A stretch of 64,000 nt of DNA from JAJDTR01 sp965220415 (lineage in GTDB: Bacteria; Poribacteria; WGA-4E; JAJDTR01). This document shows positions 8,534 through 17,496 of the stretch, piece after piece; positions within the stretch are counted from its first letter, which is position 1; each line of letters opens with the position of its first letter. Position numbers and translations under genes: made by a program. The notes under the pieces are model-generated. The model worked only from the letters and a program-made list of their open reading frames with translations, did no database searches and was not told the origin of the DNA. The stretch covers positions 1,736,001-1,800,000 of the forward strand of contig OZ244829.1 of assembly GCA_965220415.1 (NCBI GenBank). The letters are read 5' to 3'.

Positions 8534-9664
8534 TCACGCGCTAACGGCTTCACCCGTTGGAGGCTTGAGCAGAATCAATGCGATGAACGCGGCAACTGAA
8601 GAGATAGCGCCCGCAACAACAAATGCCCCGGAAAGCCCGAATACATCCGCAAGTGCGCCGCATGTCATAGGACCCAAAAACATCCCGATGGCATAGGTAG
8701 CTTGAAAGACCCCCATTGCCGTCGCACGGTCCTGAACCGGTATCTGCCGAATGCTCAAGCCCATTAGCAGAGGATATGTCATACCGCGCCCAATTCCACT
8801 GATACCTTGGGTTATCGCCAGGATAGGTAGATTCCTAACGAGAGGAACGACAAACGCCATCATCGCCATAACAAGAATACCTGCGAAAAGTGCACGATTT
8901 TCGCCCAGACGACCTGCCACACGGTGGTTTATCAATGAGGCTAGGGTATAGGGCAGCAAGGCAATCACACCAATGACGCCGAGCGCCGATTTGCTCGCAC
9001 CCAGACCATCCGCGTACAGCGGGATAAAGCCGAAGGTCGTTGCCCAGATGACATATTGATTCAGAGCGGAAATCAGCGCCGTCGTGATCACTATCGGATG
9101 CGTCATGACCGACCGAATCTGTCGAAGGGTGGCAGATTTCCGAGGCACTCGCTTCTCGGCAACCGGAATTGTTGTAACAATACCCAAAACCGCCAAGACG
9201 GCACCGACGTAAAACGTGGAAGCCATTCCCCAGACTTCCGCAATCTGACCGCCTAGACCGATAAAAATCGTTAGCGATATGCCATTGACGGCGCTGACGA
9301 CACCCATCGCCTTGGGGGTTTCATGCGGTGGAAAGTAACTTGCATACAACACCGTGAATCCAACCCAAGTCGCCGCGCTGATGCCAAACACTCCACGGGC
9401 TAAGACTAGACACGCTGCATTCGGGGCAAAGGCAAGCCCCAGGCACCCTAGCAAGTTGAAAAAGTGACCGGCGTAAAGTAAAGGCAGGCGCCTCCCCAGA
9501 CGATCCGACCAAATGCCGACCGGAATTCGCAGGAGCATTTGAACGAAACCGTATGCGCCTACAATCACGCCAACGGTTGTGAACGATGCGCCCAGCGATG
9601 CGGCGTAAACAGACAATATAGGCGAGTAGACGTACAGTGCACCCCAATACAGAAACATTGCCAC
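8534..9664 (-). CDS. Major facilitator superfamily transporter
   Basis: About 376 residues with twelve predicted membrane helices and the MFS loop 2-3 signature GIWSDRLGRRLPLL; the half-repeat is visible again around residue 200. Sugar- or drug-type efflux cannot be separated. The annotated start is GTG at 9664 inside helix 1. The frame stays open upstream to about 9735 and encodes a plausible polar N-terminus (RSQQPGKLSIWAFY) but no ATG, GTG or TTG, so the true start may use a rare codon. Downstream of the RNA polymerase-like gene, same strand, about 290 bp gap. Confidence 0.85.
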   Translation of the reverse strand: MAMFLYWGALYVYSPILSVYAASLGASFTTVGVIVGAYGFVQMLLRIPVGIWSDRLGRRLPLLYAGHFFNLLGCLGLAFAPNAACLVLARGVFGISAATWVGFTVLYASYFPPHETPKAMGVVSAVNGISLTIFIGLGGQIAEVWGMASTFYVGAVLAVLGIVTTIPVAEKRVPRKSATLRQIRSVMTHPIVITTALISALNQYVIWATTFGFIPLYADGLGASKSALGVIGVIALLPYTLASLINHRVAGRLGENRALFAGILVMAMMAFVVPLVRNLPILAITQGISGIGRGMTYPLLMGLSIRQIPVQDRATAMGVFQATYAIGMFLGPMTCGALADVFGLSGAFVVAGAISSVAAFIALILLKPPTGEAVSA

Positions 9665-9913
9665 ATAGAACGCCCAAATTGACAGCTTACCGGGCTGTTG
9701 TGAACGCGATCTGTCTCCGGTTTGGGGAGTACCCTTGATTGGAAATCACCTCGGGTTCTGGGAAGAATTATGAAATGGCCCATGCCATTCTAACCAAAGG
9801 CGATAACGCTGTCAAGGATTCGATGCGGTGCAAATTGTGCAATCTCGATGTTTCCTAAATCCGTGTTTGTTAATTCTGACCGGAATTCGCTAGCCACGTT
9901 TCGGCGTGGGGGT

Positions 9914-9940
9914 CGTAGGGTGGGCATCGCCCACTCTACG
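9914..9940. repeat. GTAGGGTGGGC palindromic repeat
   Basis: CGTAGGGTGGGC...GCCCACTCTACG forms an imperfect 12-bp stem with a 3-base loop, just past the end of the RNA polymerase-like gene. The same family is at 22202 and 35709. Could also terminate minus-strand transcription. Confidence 0.6.
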
Positions 9941-9951
9941 AGGCAGGCGAA

Positions 9952-12900
9952 CTATGGTGAATCAACTCCGTGATTGTCCACGTTGTCGCGATTGTCGATC
10001 GCAGGTAGCCCCACGAACATACGACTGTCGATGTCCGTGAGTGAATCGACTGTCCCTGTTGCCGCCGCGCGCGCAAAGACTATCCCGGGACGATTGGCTT
10101 GCATTGCCCGGCCGAGTACCGAAGCCCGATCGCCGATGGGGTTATTGCGTTTCAGGCTGCGTCCAAGTTCCGCCATGTCGCGTTGAACTCTGACGAGGAC
10201 TTCCCAGTGGCGGTGTGCAACGGCACGAAGATCCTCCGGTCTCAGACCTTCCCGATAACTACGCCGGACATTAGGCGGCGTCGGAAGACCGTATCTTGCA
10301 CTGTTCCATCGCACAATCATCTGAGAAAATGATTCGAGTCTGCCCTGTGCAAGGCTTTTCACTGCGAGTAACTGTGGTCCCACGTCATTGTCACTGAAAT
10401 CCTTGCGGGTTGCGAGTTGCTCGTTTATTTCCTCCGTGTATGCCTCCCACGCGGCTTCATCGTGATCTGGAGGCAAAGGCTCTCTTTCCAAGCTTTCACC
10501 TATAAATGGACTAACTGACGCCCCCGATTCCTTGGCAATTTCAAAACCCCGCTTCATCAATTCCTGAATAGTACTGAGCGTTTTCGCGGCACCGTGACGT
10601 TCCAAAACGTTTTGCAGCGCCCATCCGAGCGTATTTCGCGTAATAAATCCTTCCGGTGCATCCACGTCAATACCCGTTAGCCTTGAGATTTCCGTGCGTC
10701 CCTTTGTGGTCAGGCTCAGATTTGCAAGCCCCCACATCGGATCCAGCGCCGGTATAAGAGCTTCAAGCAATCCGGGGTCACGATCGAGTCTTGGACGGAG
10801 TCCGCGTGTAGTCGAAAATATCGGAAGTAGGGAATCCAGCACTCCCGGATCACGTTCAAGATGCGCAGCAAGGGTAAGTTTCTCCCCCGCCTCGGTTTGT
10901 GCAGCCTCGGTAATCGGCAGAAATACTGCGGCTTGATCTCCGTCAAAATCCGAATTCATAGGCCTACAAATAATGGGTGGGACATGGATGGCATTGTCCC
11001 GGCGCCGTACCGGTCGGAATGCGAGAAATTGGGTTGGCGTTATAGCTGGGGCGCGGTACAGAAACACCCATGAGCGTCCCATGATAGAATCAAGCGCCTG
11101 TGATGCATCTTTGGTTCGTTTGCGGACCGCCTCGGAGTTCTGAATCTCGCGTGTCACCATCGGCTCGAAGAGTTTCCATGCCATCTCCTCCGGAATCCCA
11201 ATTTGATCGTGCTGCAAGCTAATGTCCGGGACAATCACTCCCCGTCCGCTAAAAACCGATCGCGTGTTGAAAGCGAGATGACGAGGCGTAACAAGCGCGT
11301 GAAAATACTCTCGAACGCAAGTTTCTAGCTGATTGAGCGTCTGACAAATGAGACTTTCAGGGGCATCGTTAGCAAGCATTCGAGCCGCTCGACAATTGAC
11401 TGTCGCCAAGTTTTCGTAAGCAGTAGAAGGGTTGGTACTCACGTCGCGAATTCTGGGCATCCACGATGCATTGCCATTGCCGTATTCGCGCTGACTAGAG
11501 GCGTTATCGGAGAAATCCTCATCTGCAGGGACGCCAATCTCGTTGAGCGTATGCTGGCGCAGCCAAGGATGTGGAATCGGGCGAGCTAGTTTGAGCGATT
11601 CGCCCTCCGGCGGCTCAAAACGGAACTTGATCGTCGGATCGCTCCTGTCTCCATCCGCCGATCCTGATGGGGGTGAATTCTCAAGTTCGAGACGAATCCC
11701 GGCGAGGGCGAGACGTTTCGTAAGACTGACAAATCGAGGCGAAAAGCCAGTATTATGTTGAGTTTCTCCGTGTGTAACCCGATCCGTGAGTGTACTTATG
11801 TCTTCCCAGTCAGTAGAACACGTATGGTATCGTTCATAAAGATTGTTGAAAACGGTAAGATTGCGCATGACGCTATACTCTAAGTTACTTAACCCCTGGC
11901 CGCCGTACGTTTGTCCCTCACGAGCGGGCTTAATCTTCTCTCGCGCAATGTGGCGCACGCATCCCCAGTACACCCAACCAACTGTGCTTGGGCGATCCAG
12001 GGTTTTCCCATTCTTACCGAGTGTAAGGTACTCCATGCCGTTCTCAGGCAGACCGGCACGCTTTAGACGCTCGCGTAACTCTTCGATGCTTGGGGCGCCG
12101 AAAGAAGGCACGATCACCGGTTCTCCATCCACTTTCGCGACACGGCTAATAATTGCTTCCCTCAACTGTCCTACGGTCATCCGCGTCTGCACGCCAAACG
12201 AATTGTAAACCATTTCAACCGGCGTTCCATCGGCGAGATGCGGCATTTCATCGTCCGGCGCAATGCGGGAGATGCAGCCTTTCGAGCCGTGACGGTTCGC
12301 AAATGCATCGCCGGGTTCGACAGGATGGGGGTAATCAAAGCGGTTCGCGCATGACTCGCTAATGAGGATAGCGTCTTCGAAAGTGTCGACTCCCCACGGT
12401 ACAAAAGCCGTCAATACATTTCGTCCACACCAAAAACCATCGGCATCAAAGCTATTCGCGGTCTGAACAAGCGCGGGTTCGGGTTCAGGTGGAATGTAGG
12501 ACTGGCGCTGCATGCCTATACCCATTTGTTGGTGGTTCGGGTCGTTGTGTTCGATAAACGGCACGAGCGAAGCACCGAGTCCAAGCATGGCTTCCGACCG
12601 ATCATCAACGATGATTAGTTTCCCGTCGCGAATCTCTGCCCCGATTGCGATGCTTAAAACTTTGCCGACACTTGGTCCTTCGGGTGTTTCATAGGGACAC
12701 ACGCGACCGAAATAACTCGGATTCATAACTTGATCTCGCCAATCAAGGCGGATGCGACGAAGATTGGTTAGTCGATTAAGCCAGTTAAACCCGACATCGC
12801 GCGGGAAGTAGGGTTGACTCGCGAAGAACTCGCGAACCCACATGCCCAGCGAAAACCAAGATTTTATGACCGACGCATCCCATGAAAAATCGGGAGGAGC

Positions 12901-13242
12901 GCTTCCTAGGCGCTCTGCTATGAAATCGTGCAGTTGTTCGCCTACACATTTTATCTCGGCGATAGATAGATCTTCATCTTGAGCAATTGGCAGGACAATT
13001 CGCTCCTTACCATCAATCTTGAATACCCCGTCCGTATCCGGTTGTGGTATGTCAGTATACGATTTGTCCAAGTTGCCAGAACTAAATCCAAATGCAACGT
13101 CAATGCGGCAAGTATAGGTACTCGTTGATTCTACGTGATAGCCGGTCAGCGGCACGCGTGCAGCCAGCAGTTCCGGTAGTTGACTGTTGATGAAGCGGTT
13201 GAACGATTCTTTGTGCCAAAAGGCGGCAATATTGCGTGACAT
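9952..13242 (-). CDS. Compact single-chain RNA polymerase: beta core fused to beta-prime core
   Basis: 1096 residues. Beta motifs in order: GVFKIDGKERIVLP (72-85, protrusion), SYFGRVCPYETPEGPSVG (176-193), LVPFIEHNDPN...GMQRQ (226-247), FEDAILISE (288-296), GDAFANRHGSKG (311-322), GVQTRMTVGQ (350-359), YGGQGLSNLEY (446-456). Beta-prime motifs then follow in the same chain: SGRGVIVPDISLQHDQIGIP (665-684), YRAPAITP (729-736) and the catalytic NSDFDGDQ (763-770, Asp 765/767/769), then a weak bridge-helix region with SYREGL (995-1000). Separate E. coli subunits total about 2750 residues. Missing: beta lobe, beta flap (only ~15 residues between EDAILISE and PGDAFANRHG), beta-prime zinc domain and clamp coiled coil, and any trigger loop. 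The Lys equivalent to E. coli beta K1065 is Ala313; the K1073 equivalent is kept (Lys321). A good RBS (AAGGAAGG) precedes the ATG. Presumably a second, specialised polymerase; promoter recognition unknown. Confidence 0.85.
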   Translation of the reverse strand: MSRNIAAFWHKESFNRFINSQLPELLAARVPLTGYHVESTSTYTCRIDVAFGFSSGNLDKSYTDIPQPDTDGVFKIDGKERIVLPIAQDEDLSIAEIKCVGEQLHDFIAERLGSAPPDFSWDASVIKSWFSLGMWVREFFASQPYFPRDVGFNWLNRLTNLRRIRLDWRDQVMNPSYFGRVCPYETPEGPSVGKVLSIAIGAEIRDGKLIIVDDRSEAMLGLGASLVPFIEHNDPNHQQMGIGMQRQSYIPPEPEPALVQTANSFDADGFWCGRNVLTAFVPWGVDTFEDAILISESCANRFDYPHPVEPGDAFANRHGSKGCISRIAPDDEMPHLADGTPVEMVYNSFGVQTRMTVGQLREAIISRVAKVDGEPVIVPSFGAPSIEELRERLKRAGLPENGMEYLTLGKNGKTLDRPSTVGWVYWGCVRHIAREKIKPAREGQTYGGQGLSNLEYSVMRNLTVFNNLYERYHTCSTDWEDISTLTDRVTHGETQHNTGFSPRFVSLTKRLALAGIRLELENSPPSGSADGDRSDPTIKFRFEPPEGESLKLARPIPHPWLRQHTLNEIGVPADEDFSDNASSQREYGNGNASWMPRIRDVSTNPSTAYENLATVNCRAARMLANDAPESLICQTLNQLETCVREYFHALVTPRHLAFNTRSVFSGRGVIVPDISLQHDQIGIPEEMAWKLFEPMVTREIQNSEAVRKRTKDASQALDSIMGRSWVFLYRAPAITPTQFLAFRPVRRRDNAIHVPPIICRPMNSDFDGDQAAVFLPITEAAQTEAGEKLTLAAHLERDPGVLDSLLPIFSTTRGLRPRLDRDPGLLEALIPALDPMWGLANLSLTTKGRTEISRLTGIDVDAPEGFITRNTLGWALQNVLERHGAAKTLSTIQELMKRGFEIAKESGASVSPFIGESLEREPLPPDHDEAAWEAYTEEINEQLATRKDFSDNDVGPQLLAVKSLAQGRLESFSQMIVRWNSARYGLPTPPNVRRSYREGLRPEDLRAVAHRHWEVLVRVQRDMAELGRSLKRNNPIGDRASVLGRAMQANRPGIVFARAAATGTVDSLTDIDSRMFVGLPAIDNRDNVDNHGVDSP

Positions 13243-13334
13243 TATTTCCTTCCTTTCGAAAATTCAGGATTCAACCAGCGATTCTCATTTGGGAATTGAG
13301 GGGTTACGAAAGCAAGTCAATCTGAAGTTGAGTC

Positions 13335-13363
13335 AGCATAAAATCAATAAATTGACCGTTGAA
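13335..13363 (-). promoter_or_regulatory. Candidate promoter for the RNA polymerase-like gene
   Basis: On the minus strand TTCAAC (13358-13363), 17 bases, TATGCT (13335-13340), about 95 bp upstream of the ATG. The hexamers are only moderately like sigma70 consensus. The 13243-13604 gap between this gene and the S9 peptidase is AT-rich and holds nothing else recognisable, so the polymerase gene could have its own promoter. Confidence 0.3.
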
Positions 13364-13604
13364 AATGTCCATTTAAGGGTAAATTCCTTCAGAATCGGAT
13401 GAGTTTGCTCCTAAAACGACAAAAAATAGCCTTGCAACCCACCTTTCAAACAAGATCAAAAAAAACATAGGGACCACTTTAGTTTTCTGTTCCAAAGCGC
13501 GCCTCCTTATAAACTGTGCTTTCTTGGAGACAGATTTACCCACCTGATAAAGCATTGGTGGATTAATCTTTTCTGTCGGTAACACTCTATTGTTGATTTT
13601 CAGA

Positions 13605-16010
13605 TTAATTCGACGATTCGGAGGAGGCAAAACAGGAATCAAACCAGTCGAAAATCCGCTCCCACATATCTCGAATGTTCGCCGGGCTCTGAATCGTGTG
13701 TGCTTCCCCCCAATAACGAACGAACCGAGCCTTTTTGTTTTCCCGGTAAAGGGCTGTAAAGAATTCTTCGCCTTGTCGTATATCAACAAAATCAAGGTCT
13801 CCCTGTATAATCATCACGGGTGTTGTGACGCGCTCAACATGGAAAAGCGGGCTATTGCGGATGTAGCGATCCGGATCTTGCCACGGGGGCTGACCCATCC
13901 GTGTCTGTCCAGTTTCTGCAAGAAAGGGAGCGGAACTATGTTCATGTGGAAACGTATCGTATCGACGTCGCGCGTCGAACGTGCCATAATGACTTGTGAG
14001 ATTCGACATTCCGGCAAGTGAGACCGCGGCGTGAAAGCGATTCGTTTGGGTGATTAAGCCGAAGACGGAATAGCCCCCGAAACTGTTTCCAATGACAGCC
14101 AAACGATTGGCATCCACGATTCCGGTTTCAATCAGTTGGTCAATCGCCGGAAGAACCCCATTAACGAGTTTTGGCAAGGGATCGTCCACTTGGCCCTTGG
14201 GTGCTAAGGGCATAGAGGGAAGTAAGACAGCAAAACCTTTGGAGGCAAGAAGTTGACGATTAAGTGCCGGATAGTTGTACATACTTGCGACTGAGGGAGG
14301 TCTATCCTTCAAGACACGTCCTGCATACACCCAAGTCACCAGTGGATATCGCTTTCCTTCCTCATAATCAACGGGCAAAATGACCCAACCTTTCAGTGGT
14401 TGCCCGTCAATTTGACTCTCATACTCAATCTTCCGCAGTTCACCGTGAGCGATATCTTTTAAGAAGGTGTTGATTTGGAAAATCTTAGCGCTCGCCTCAC
14501 CCCTCGACAAACGGGATAGCCACAGGGATTGCCCCGTTGTATCAAAAGCGTTGGAGCGAAAGACTATACCTCGAGTCGTCGAGGAAGCGCTGACAAATGT
14601 TCTCCCTGAACCAGAAACCTCAATCAAATGCATCTCTGCAACATCACCATCGGCTGAGAGTCGAAGAAGATACCATCCCGGAGAATCGTCCTCTCCACAT
14701 TTCACAATCAACTCATCGGCTCCCTGGTTAAAACTCGTCCAAACAATCGATTCAATTTTGGGCAATGATGAAACGTTTTCCGCTATATAACCCACCCGAT
14801 TGGTACTGGCAGTCTCAGGTTGGATTTTCCAAAGGCTACCAGAGGCAAGGCCTATGAGCGATTGACTCCGTTGGTGACCCAATAATTTTCGGGGAACCGC
14901 AGCCATGTCTTTTGTGACATTCCGAGCATAGATACCCTCCTCAATCAACCACCAATCGACTGGGTTGCGCTTCTCATCCTCCTGCGTCTGTTTGGCTTGA
15001 GCAAGAACGAGCAAATGATTACCTGGCGACCATGCAACCGCAATTGGTTCCAGTAGCTCGTGCTGGACCGTGTTCACCATCCCATCTTTTGGCCGGATTC
15101 GGAAGACGACAAGTTGATCGCAATTGGGTTGATGCGCGATGAATGCGAGCTCTCTGCTGTTGTTTGACCATCGAATTGAATCCGTCGTCACGTGGCGAAT
15201 CTGGCTTTGACAGTCCATCACAACTTTCCCGGCGGTGCTGGAAATTCCCAGAGTATATCCTTCCGGCGCCCGGACAACCCGCCGCAAAGGCACCCCAGGA
15301 CGGGGCGTCAGGGGTTCAACTTGTCGATGAAAAGTGAAGTACGTTTGAGTCGGGCTAGAACGTAGGTAACGGATATTGCCTGTCGCGACGATGTACTGTT
15401 CGGCCGTTTCAACGTTGATCGAGAGCAATTGTCCCTGCGGCCGTTCGCTTATCGGAACCGATGGACTTTCCAGAACGCTGGCAGTCGCTTTCTCCCCACC
15501 CCATGCCTTGGGCCATTCGCGCATGGCAATCTTGGGAGATCGCACCTCAATGTCCATAGGTGCCGGTCGTTCACCTTCAGGCAGAACCGAACAGACTATC
15601 GTGTTGTCAGAACTCCAGATGACGGGGATATCAAGACCGTGGACATAGATGCCGCAGGTTGTCAACTGTTTGAGTTGGTCTGATGAGTGCTCCCAAACCC
15701 ATAGGGTGACGTTTTCTCCTTTTGTCGAAAGCATTGCCAATCGACTACTGTCGGGTGACCAGAGCGGGTGCCAGTAACCGACATCATCTTTCGCGCCATC
15801 GGTAAGCTTGCGCCATTCACCCGTCTCCATTGAGGCGAGAAAAATGTCGGCGCGGTGATTCTCTAAAAGATAGTGCATCAAGTGGGTTTTTGCGGCCATC
15901 TTTGGACGTTGGACGACAAACGCTAAAAATCGCCCATCAGGTGAAAGTGCCGTACGACCTATCGACTCAAGGAGCAAAAGATCGTCAACAGTCAAGGTTT
16001 TTTTGGTCAT
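13605..16010 (-). CDS. S9 family peptidase (prolyl oligopeptidase / acylaminoacyl-peptidase type)
   Basis: 801 residues. The N-terminal half is a WD40-like beta-propeller (repeated S-P-D-[GS]-[RS] turns such as ALSPDGRFLAFVV, LWSPDSSRLAML). The C-terminal alpha/beta hydrolase has the nucleophile motif GNSFGGYSVFG (Ser ~643), GDLDFVD (Asp ~740) and WGEAH (His ~771), so the triad is intact. No signal peptide, so likely cytoplasmic. The start ATG at 16010 has a strong AGGAGGG upstream. It follows the ECF sigma gene with about 200 bp between, filled by a small overlapping ORF; the same-strand order suggests one transcript. Confidence 0.9.
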   Translation of the reverse strand: MTKKTLTVDDLLLLESIGRTALSPDGRFLAFVVQRPKMAAKTHLMHYLLENHRADIFLASMETGEWRKLTDGAKDDVGYWHPLWSPDSSRLAMLSTKGENVTLWVWEHSSDQLKQLTTCGIYVHGLDIPVIWSSDNTIVCSVLPEGERPAPMDIEVRSPKIAMREWPKAWGGEKATASVLESPSVPISERPQGQLLSINVETAEQYIVATGNIRYLRSSPTQTYFTFHRQVEPLTPRPGVPLRRVVRAPEGYTLGISSTAGKVVMDCQSQIRHVTTDSIRWSNNSRELAFIAHQPNCDQLVVFRIRPKDGMVNTVQHELLEPIAVAWSPGNHLLVLAQAKQTQEDEKRNPVDWWLIEEGIYARNVTKDMAAVPRKLLGHQRSQSLIGLASGSLWKIQPETASTNRVGYIAENVSSLPKIESIVWTSFNQGADELIVKCGEDDSPGWYLLRLSADGDVAEMHLIEVSGSGRTFVSASSTTRGIVFRSNAFDTTGQSLWLSRLSRGEASAKIFQINTFLKDIAHGELRKIEYESQIDGQPLKGWVILPVDYEEGKRYPLVTWVYAGRVLKDRPPSVASMYNYPALNRQLLASKGFAVLLPSMPLAPKGQVDDPLPKLVNGVLPAIDQLIETGIVDANRLAVIGNSFGGYSVFGLITQTNRFHAAVSLAGMSNLTSHYGTFDARRRYDTFPHEHSSAPFLAETGQTRMGQPPWQDPDRYIRNSPLFHVERVTTPVMIIQGDLDFVDIRQGEEFFTALYRENKKARFVRYWGEAHTIQSPANIRDMWERIFDWFDSCFASSESSN

Positions 16011-16011
16011 T

Positions 16012-16215
16012 TCATCCCTCCTGTACCAAGTAATTTCTCACGTTAGCACGATTACAATACATTTTTTGCTCTTCCAGAGGCGCCTTATTTCCTAGCAACT
16101 CTGTTCTTGCTGCTCTGCCGGTCACTGTTCCTGTGCGAATAACCATGCGGTAGCTTCCTTTAGAGATTCGTTTCAGCTCCTTTATGTAGCAGCCATCCAG
16201 ATTTGTCTTCACCAT
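16012..16215 (-). CDS. Possible small protein overlapping the sigma gene stop
   Basis: A 67-codon frame whose ATG overlaps the sigma-factor stop by a few bases (ATGGTGA) and which ends 2 bp before the peptidase start, filling the gap completely. The product is basic and has no recognisable domain or zinc-binding motif. The position is typical of a coupled anti-sigma gene, but nothing in the residues supports that. It may be an accidental frame. Confidence 0.3.
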   Translation of the reverse strand: MVKTNLDGCYIKELKRISKGSYRMVIRTGTVTGRAARTELLGNKAPLEEQKMYCNRANVRNYLVQEG

Positions 16216-16817
16216 TCATCCCATTCAATGCCAAGTTCCTTCCATTCGCGTGCAAGACGTTTCAGGGTATAGTGTAAACGCGACTTGACCGTGCCTATTG
16301 GGATACCGAGTTCATCAGCAACCTGCCGAATGTCCATCTCTTCGGCGTAGACAAGGTGAAGCACCTCTCGTTTTGGATCGGGCAGGTCATCTACAAGCTC
16401 CCAGAGAAATTCAGTCTGCTCGGCTCGTTCGAGCATCGTTTGTGGTTCCAGCCACGTGTTATCGATTAACCACGTCGGCATATATGCAGGATCACCATCT
16501 TCGTCATCGTAGGAATCCTCGGGGATTTCAAGTGGCTGCTGTCGGCGTCGATGCACTGTTCGCAGGTAATTAAGAGCAAGATTTGTTGCGATGCGGTAAA
16601 GCCACGACCTCAATTCACCGCGTCCATCCCATTGTGCGGCACATGTCCAAACGCGAAGGAATACCTCCTGTACCAAATCTTCAGAGGCGTTTTCGTCTCG
16701 GACAGTACGCAGGATGTGCTTTTGGAGAACATACCTATAGCGCTCAAAAAGGATTTCAAACGCATCGGAATTGCGCTCGCGAATCTGCTCAATGAGTTCC
16801 CGATCAGATTGCATCAA
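16209..16817 (-). CDS. ECF-type RNA polymerase sigma factor
   Basis: 202 residues. Region 2 is clear (DAFEILFERYRYVLQKHI, then ASEDLVQEVFLRVW and RSWLYRIATNLALNYLR). A 40-residue acidic linker follows, then region 4 (LPDPKREVLHLVYAEEMD, VADELGIPIGTVKSRLHY, the helix-turn-helix that reads the -35 element). Region 3 is absent, as in ECF factors. It directs core polymerase to a small regulon. No anti-sigma gene with a recognisable zinc-finger or membrane domain is adjacent. A S9 peptidase and the unusual fused RNA polymerase follow on the same strand. Confidence 0.92.
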   Translation of the reverse strand: MMQSDRELIEQIRERNSDAFEILFERYRYVLQKHILRTVRDENASEDLVQEVFLRVWTCAAQWDGRGELRSWLYRIATNLALNYLRTVHRRRQQPLEIPEDSYDDEDGDPAYMPTWLIDNTWLEPQTMLERAEQTEFLWELVDDLPDPKREVLHLVYAEEMDIRQVADELGIPIGTVKSRLHYTLKRLAREWKELGIEWDEW

Positions 16818-17164
16818 GGGGATCCTTTCGTCGGGTTTCCACTGTGGATGACACCGCAGGATGGACGAAAGTTCACGAGGAAATCACAAATCGGTTTCTT
16901 AGAAGGGAAAAAAGGAAGGACGGAACGAGAGGAGCTGAAATGCTACCAGGTTCTGTTGACACGTATCCGCAATTGCTGGGATCACGGATTAGTCGGATTA
17001 CGCGAGTTGGGAAATGTCACCGGATATTTCACCCCGCTTTCAGCCCGTTAATGCAATTCTCAACCGGAGGGGCCGAGTCGGAGATGGTTCTTGCCGCAAA
17101 ACTTCGAGTGTTCGACTGCAAAAGTATTAATAATGCCAAATGTCAACAGAACCTAATACTAGTC
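16818..17164. other. Gene-free interval upstream of the sigma gene
   Basis: About 350 bp before the ECF sigma gene. It must hold that gene's promoter on the minus strand. A TTGACA at about 17140 is visible there but has no well-spaced -10. Nothing else supportable; an open frame on the plus strand here has no coding features. Confidence 0.4.
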
Positions 17165-17455
17165 TTAAATGATTTCGTTCTTCTTTCGTGATTTAGTCAC
17201 AATCACAAGAATGATGACAACAACTATACACACAATCCACCAATTGTGTACGAAGAAACTCCAGAAAAGATTGAAACCGATCCAGACCAGAATCTCAATA
17301 GCCAAGATTGTGCATGCTCTCGACCATGGGAACTTGGCGTAACGCTGTCGATATTTTGTCGAAAGCCACCACGAAAGAGCGGCTGTTCCGAGTACAACAA
17401 CAAAAAAGAGTAAATTTACCAATGTTTGGATTCCACCTAAAATGGACGTAATCAT
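17165..17455 (-). CDS. Small integral membrane protein, unknown function
   Basis: 96 residues. Three hydrophobic segments (about residues 8-30, 47-67 and 70-88) separated by short polar loops, ending in a basic tail (KSRKKNEII). A clean AAGGAG lies 8 bp before the ATG at 17455, which is why I accept so short a frame. It follows fdhD by about 40 bp on the same strand and is probably co-transcribed. No family recognised. Confidence 0.6.
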   Translation of the reverse strand: MITSILGGIQTLVNLLFFVVVLGTAALSWWLSTKYRQRYAKFPWSRACTILAIEILVWIGFNLFWSFFVHNWWIVCIVVVIILVIVTKSRKKNEII

Positions 17456-17496
17456 TCAATCTGTCTCCTTATTCGATTGTCCAGTTACTAACATTT

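Noticed and set aside
9952..13242. Ordinary rpoB or rpoC gene
   Set aside because: Too short, and both beta and beta-prime signature motifs are found in one chain, with flap and clamp missing; a normal rpoB followed by rpoC would span about 8 kb.
13373..13795. 140-codon minus-strand frame
   Set aside because: Overlaps the S9 peptidase C-terminus in another frame; no domain.
17140..17160. Promoter TTGACA on the minus strand before the sigma gene
   Set aside because: No -10 at 16 to 18 bases, so not listed as a feature.
16844..17191. 115-codon plus-strand frame upstream of sigma
   Set aside because: Rich in repeats of no known pattern, weak start, and overlaps the minus-strand membrane protein gene.
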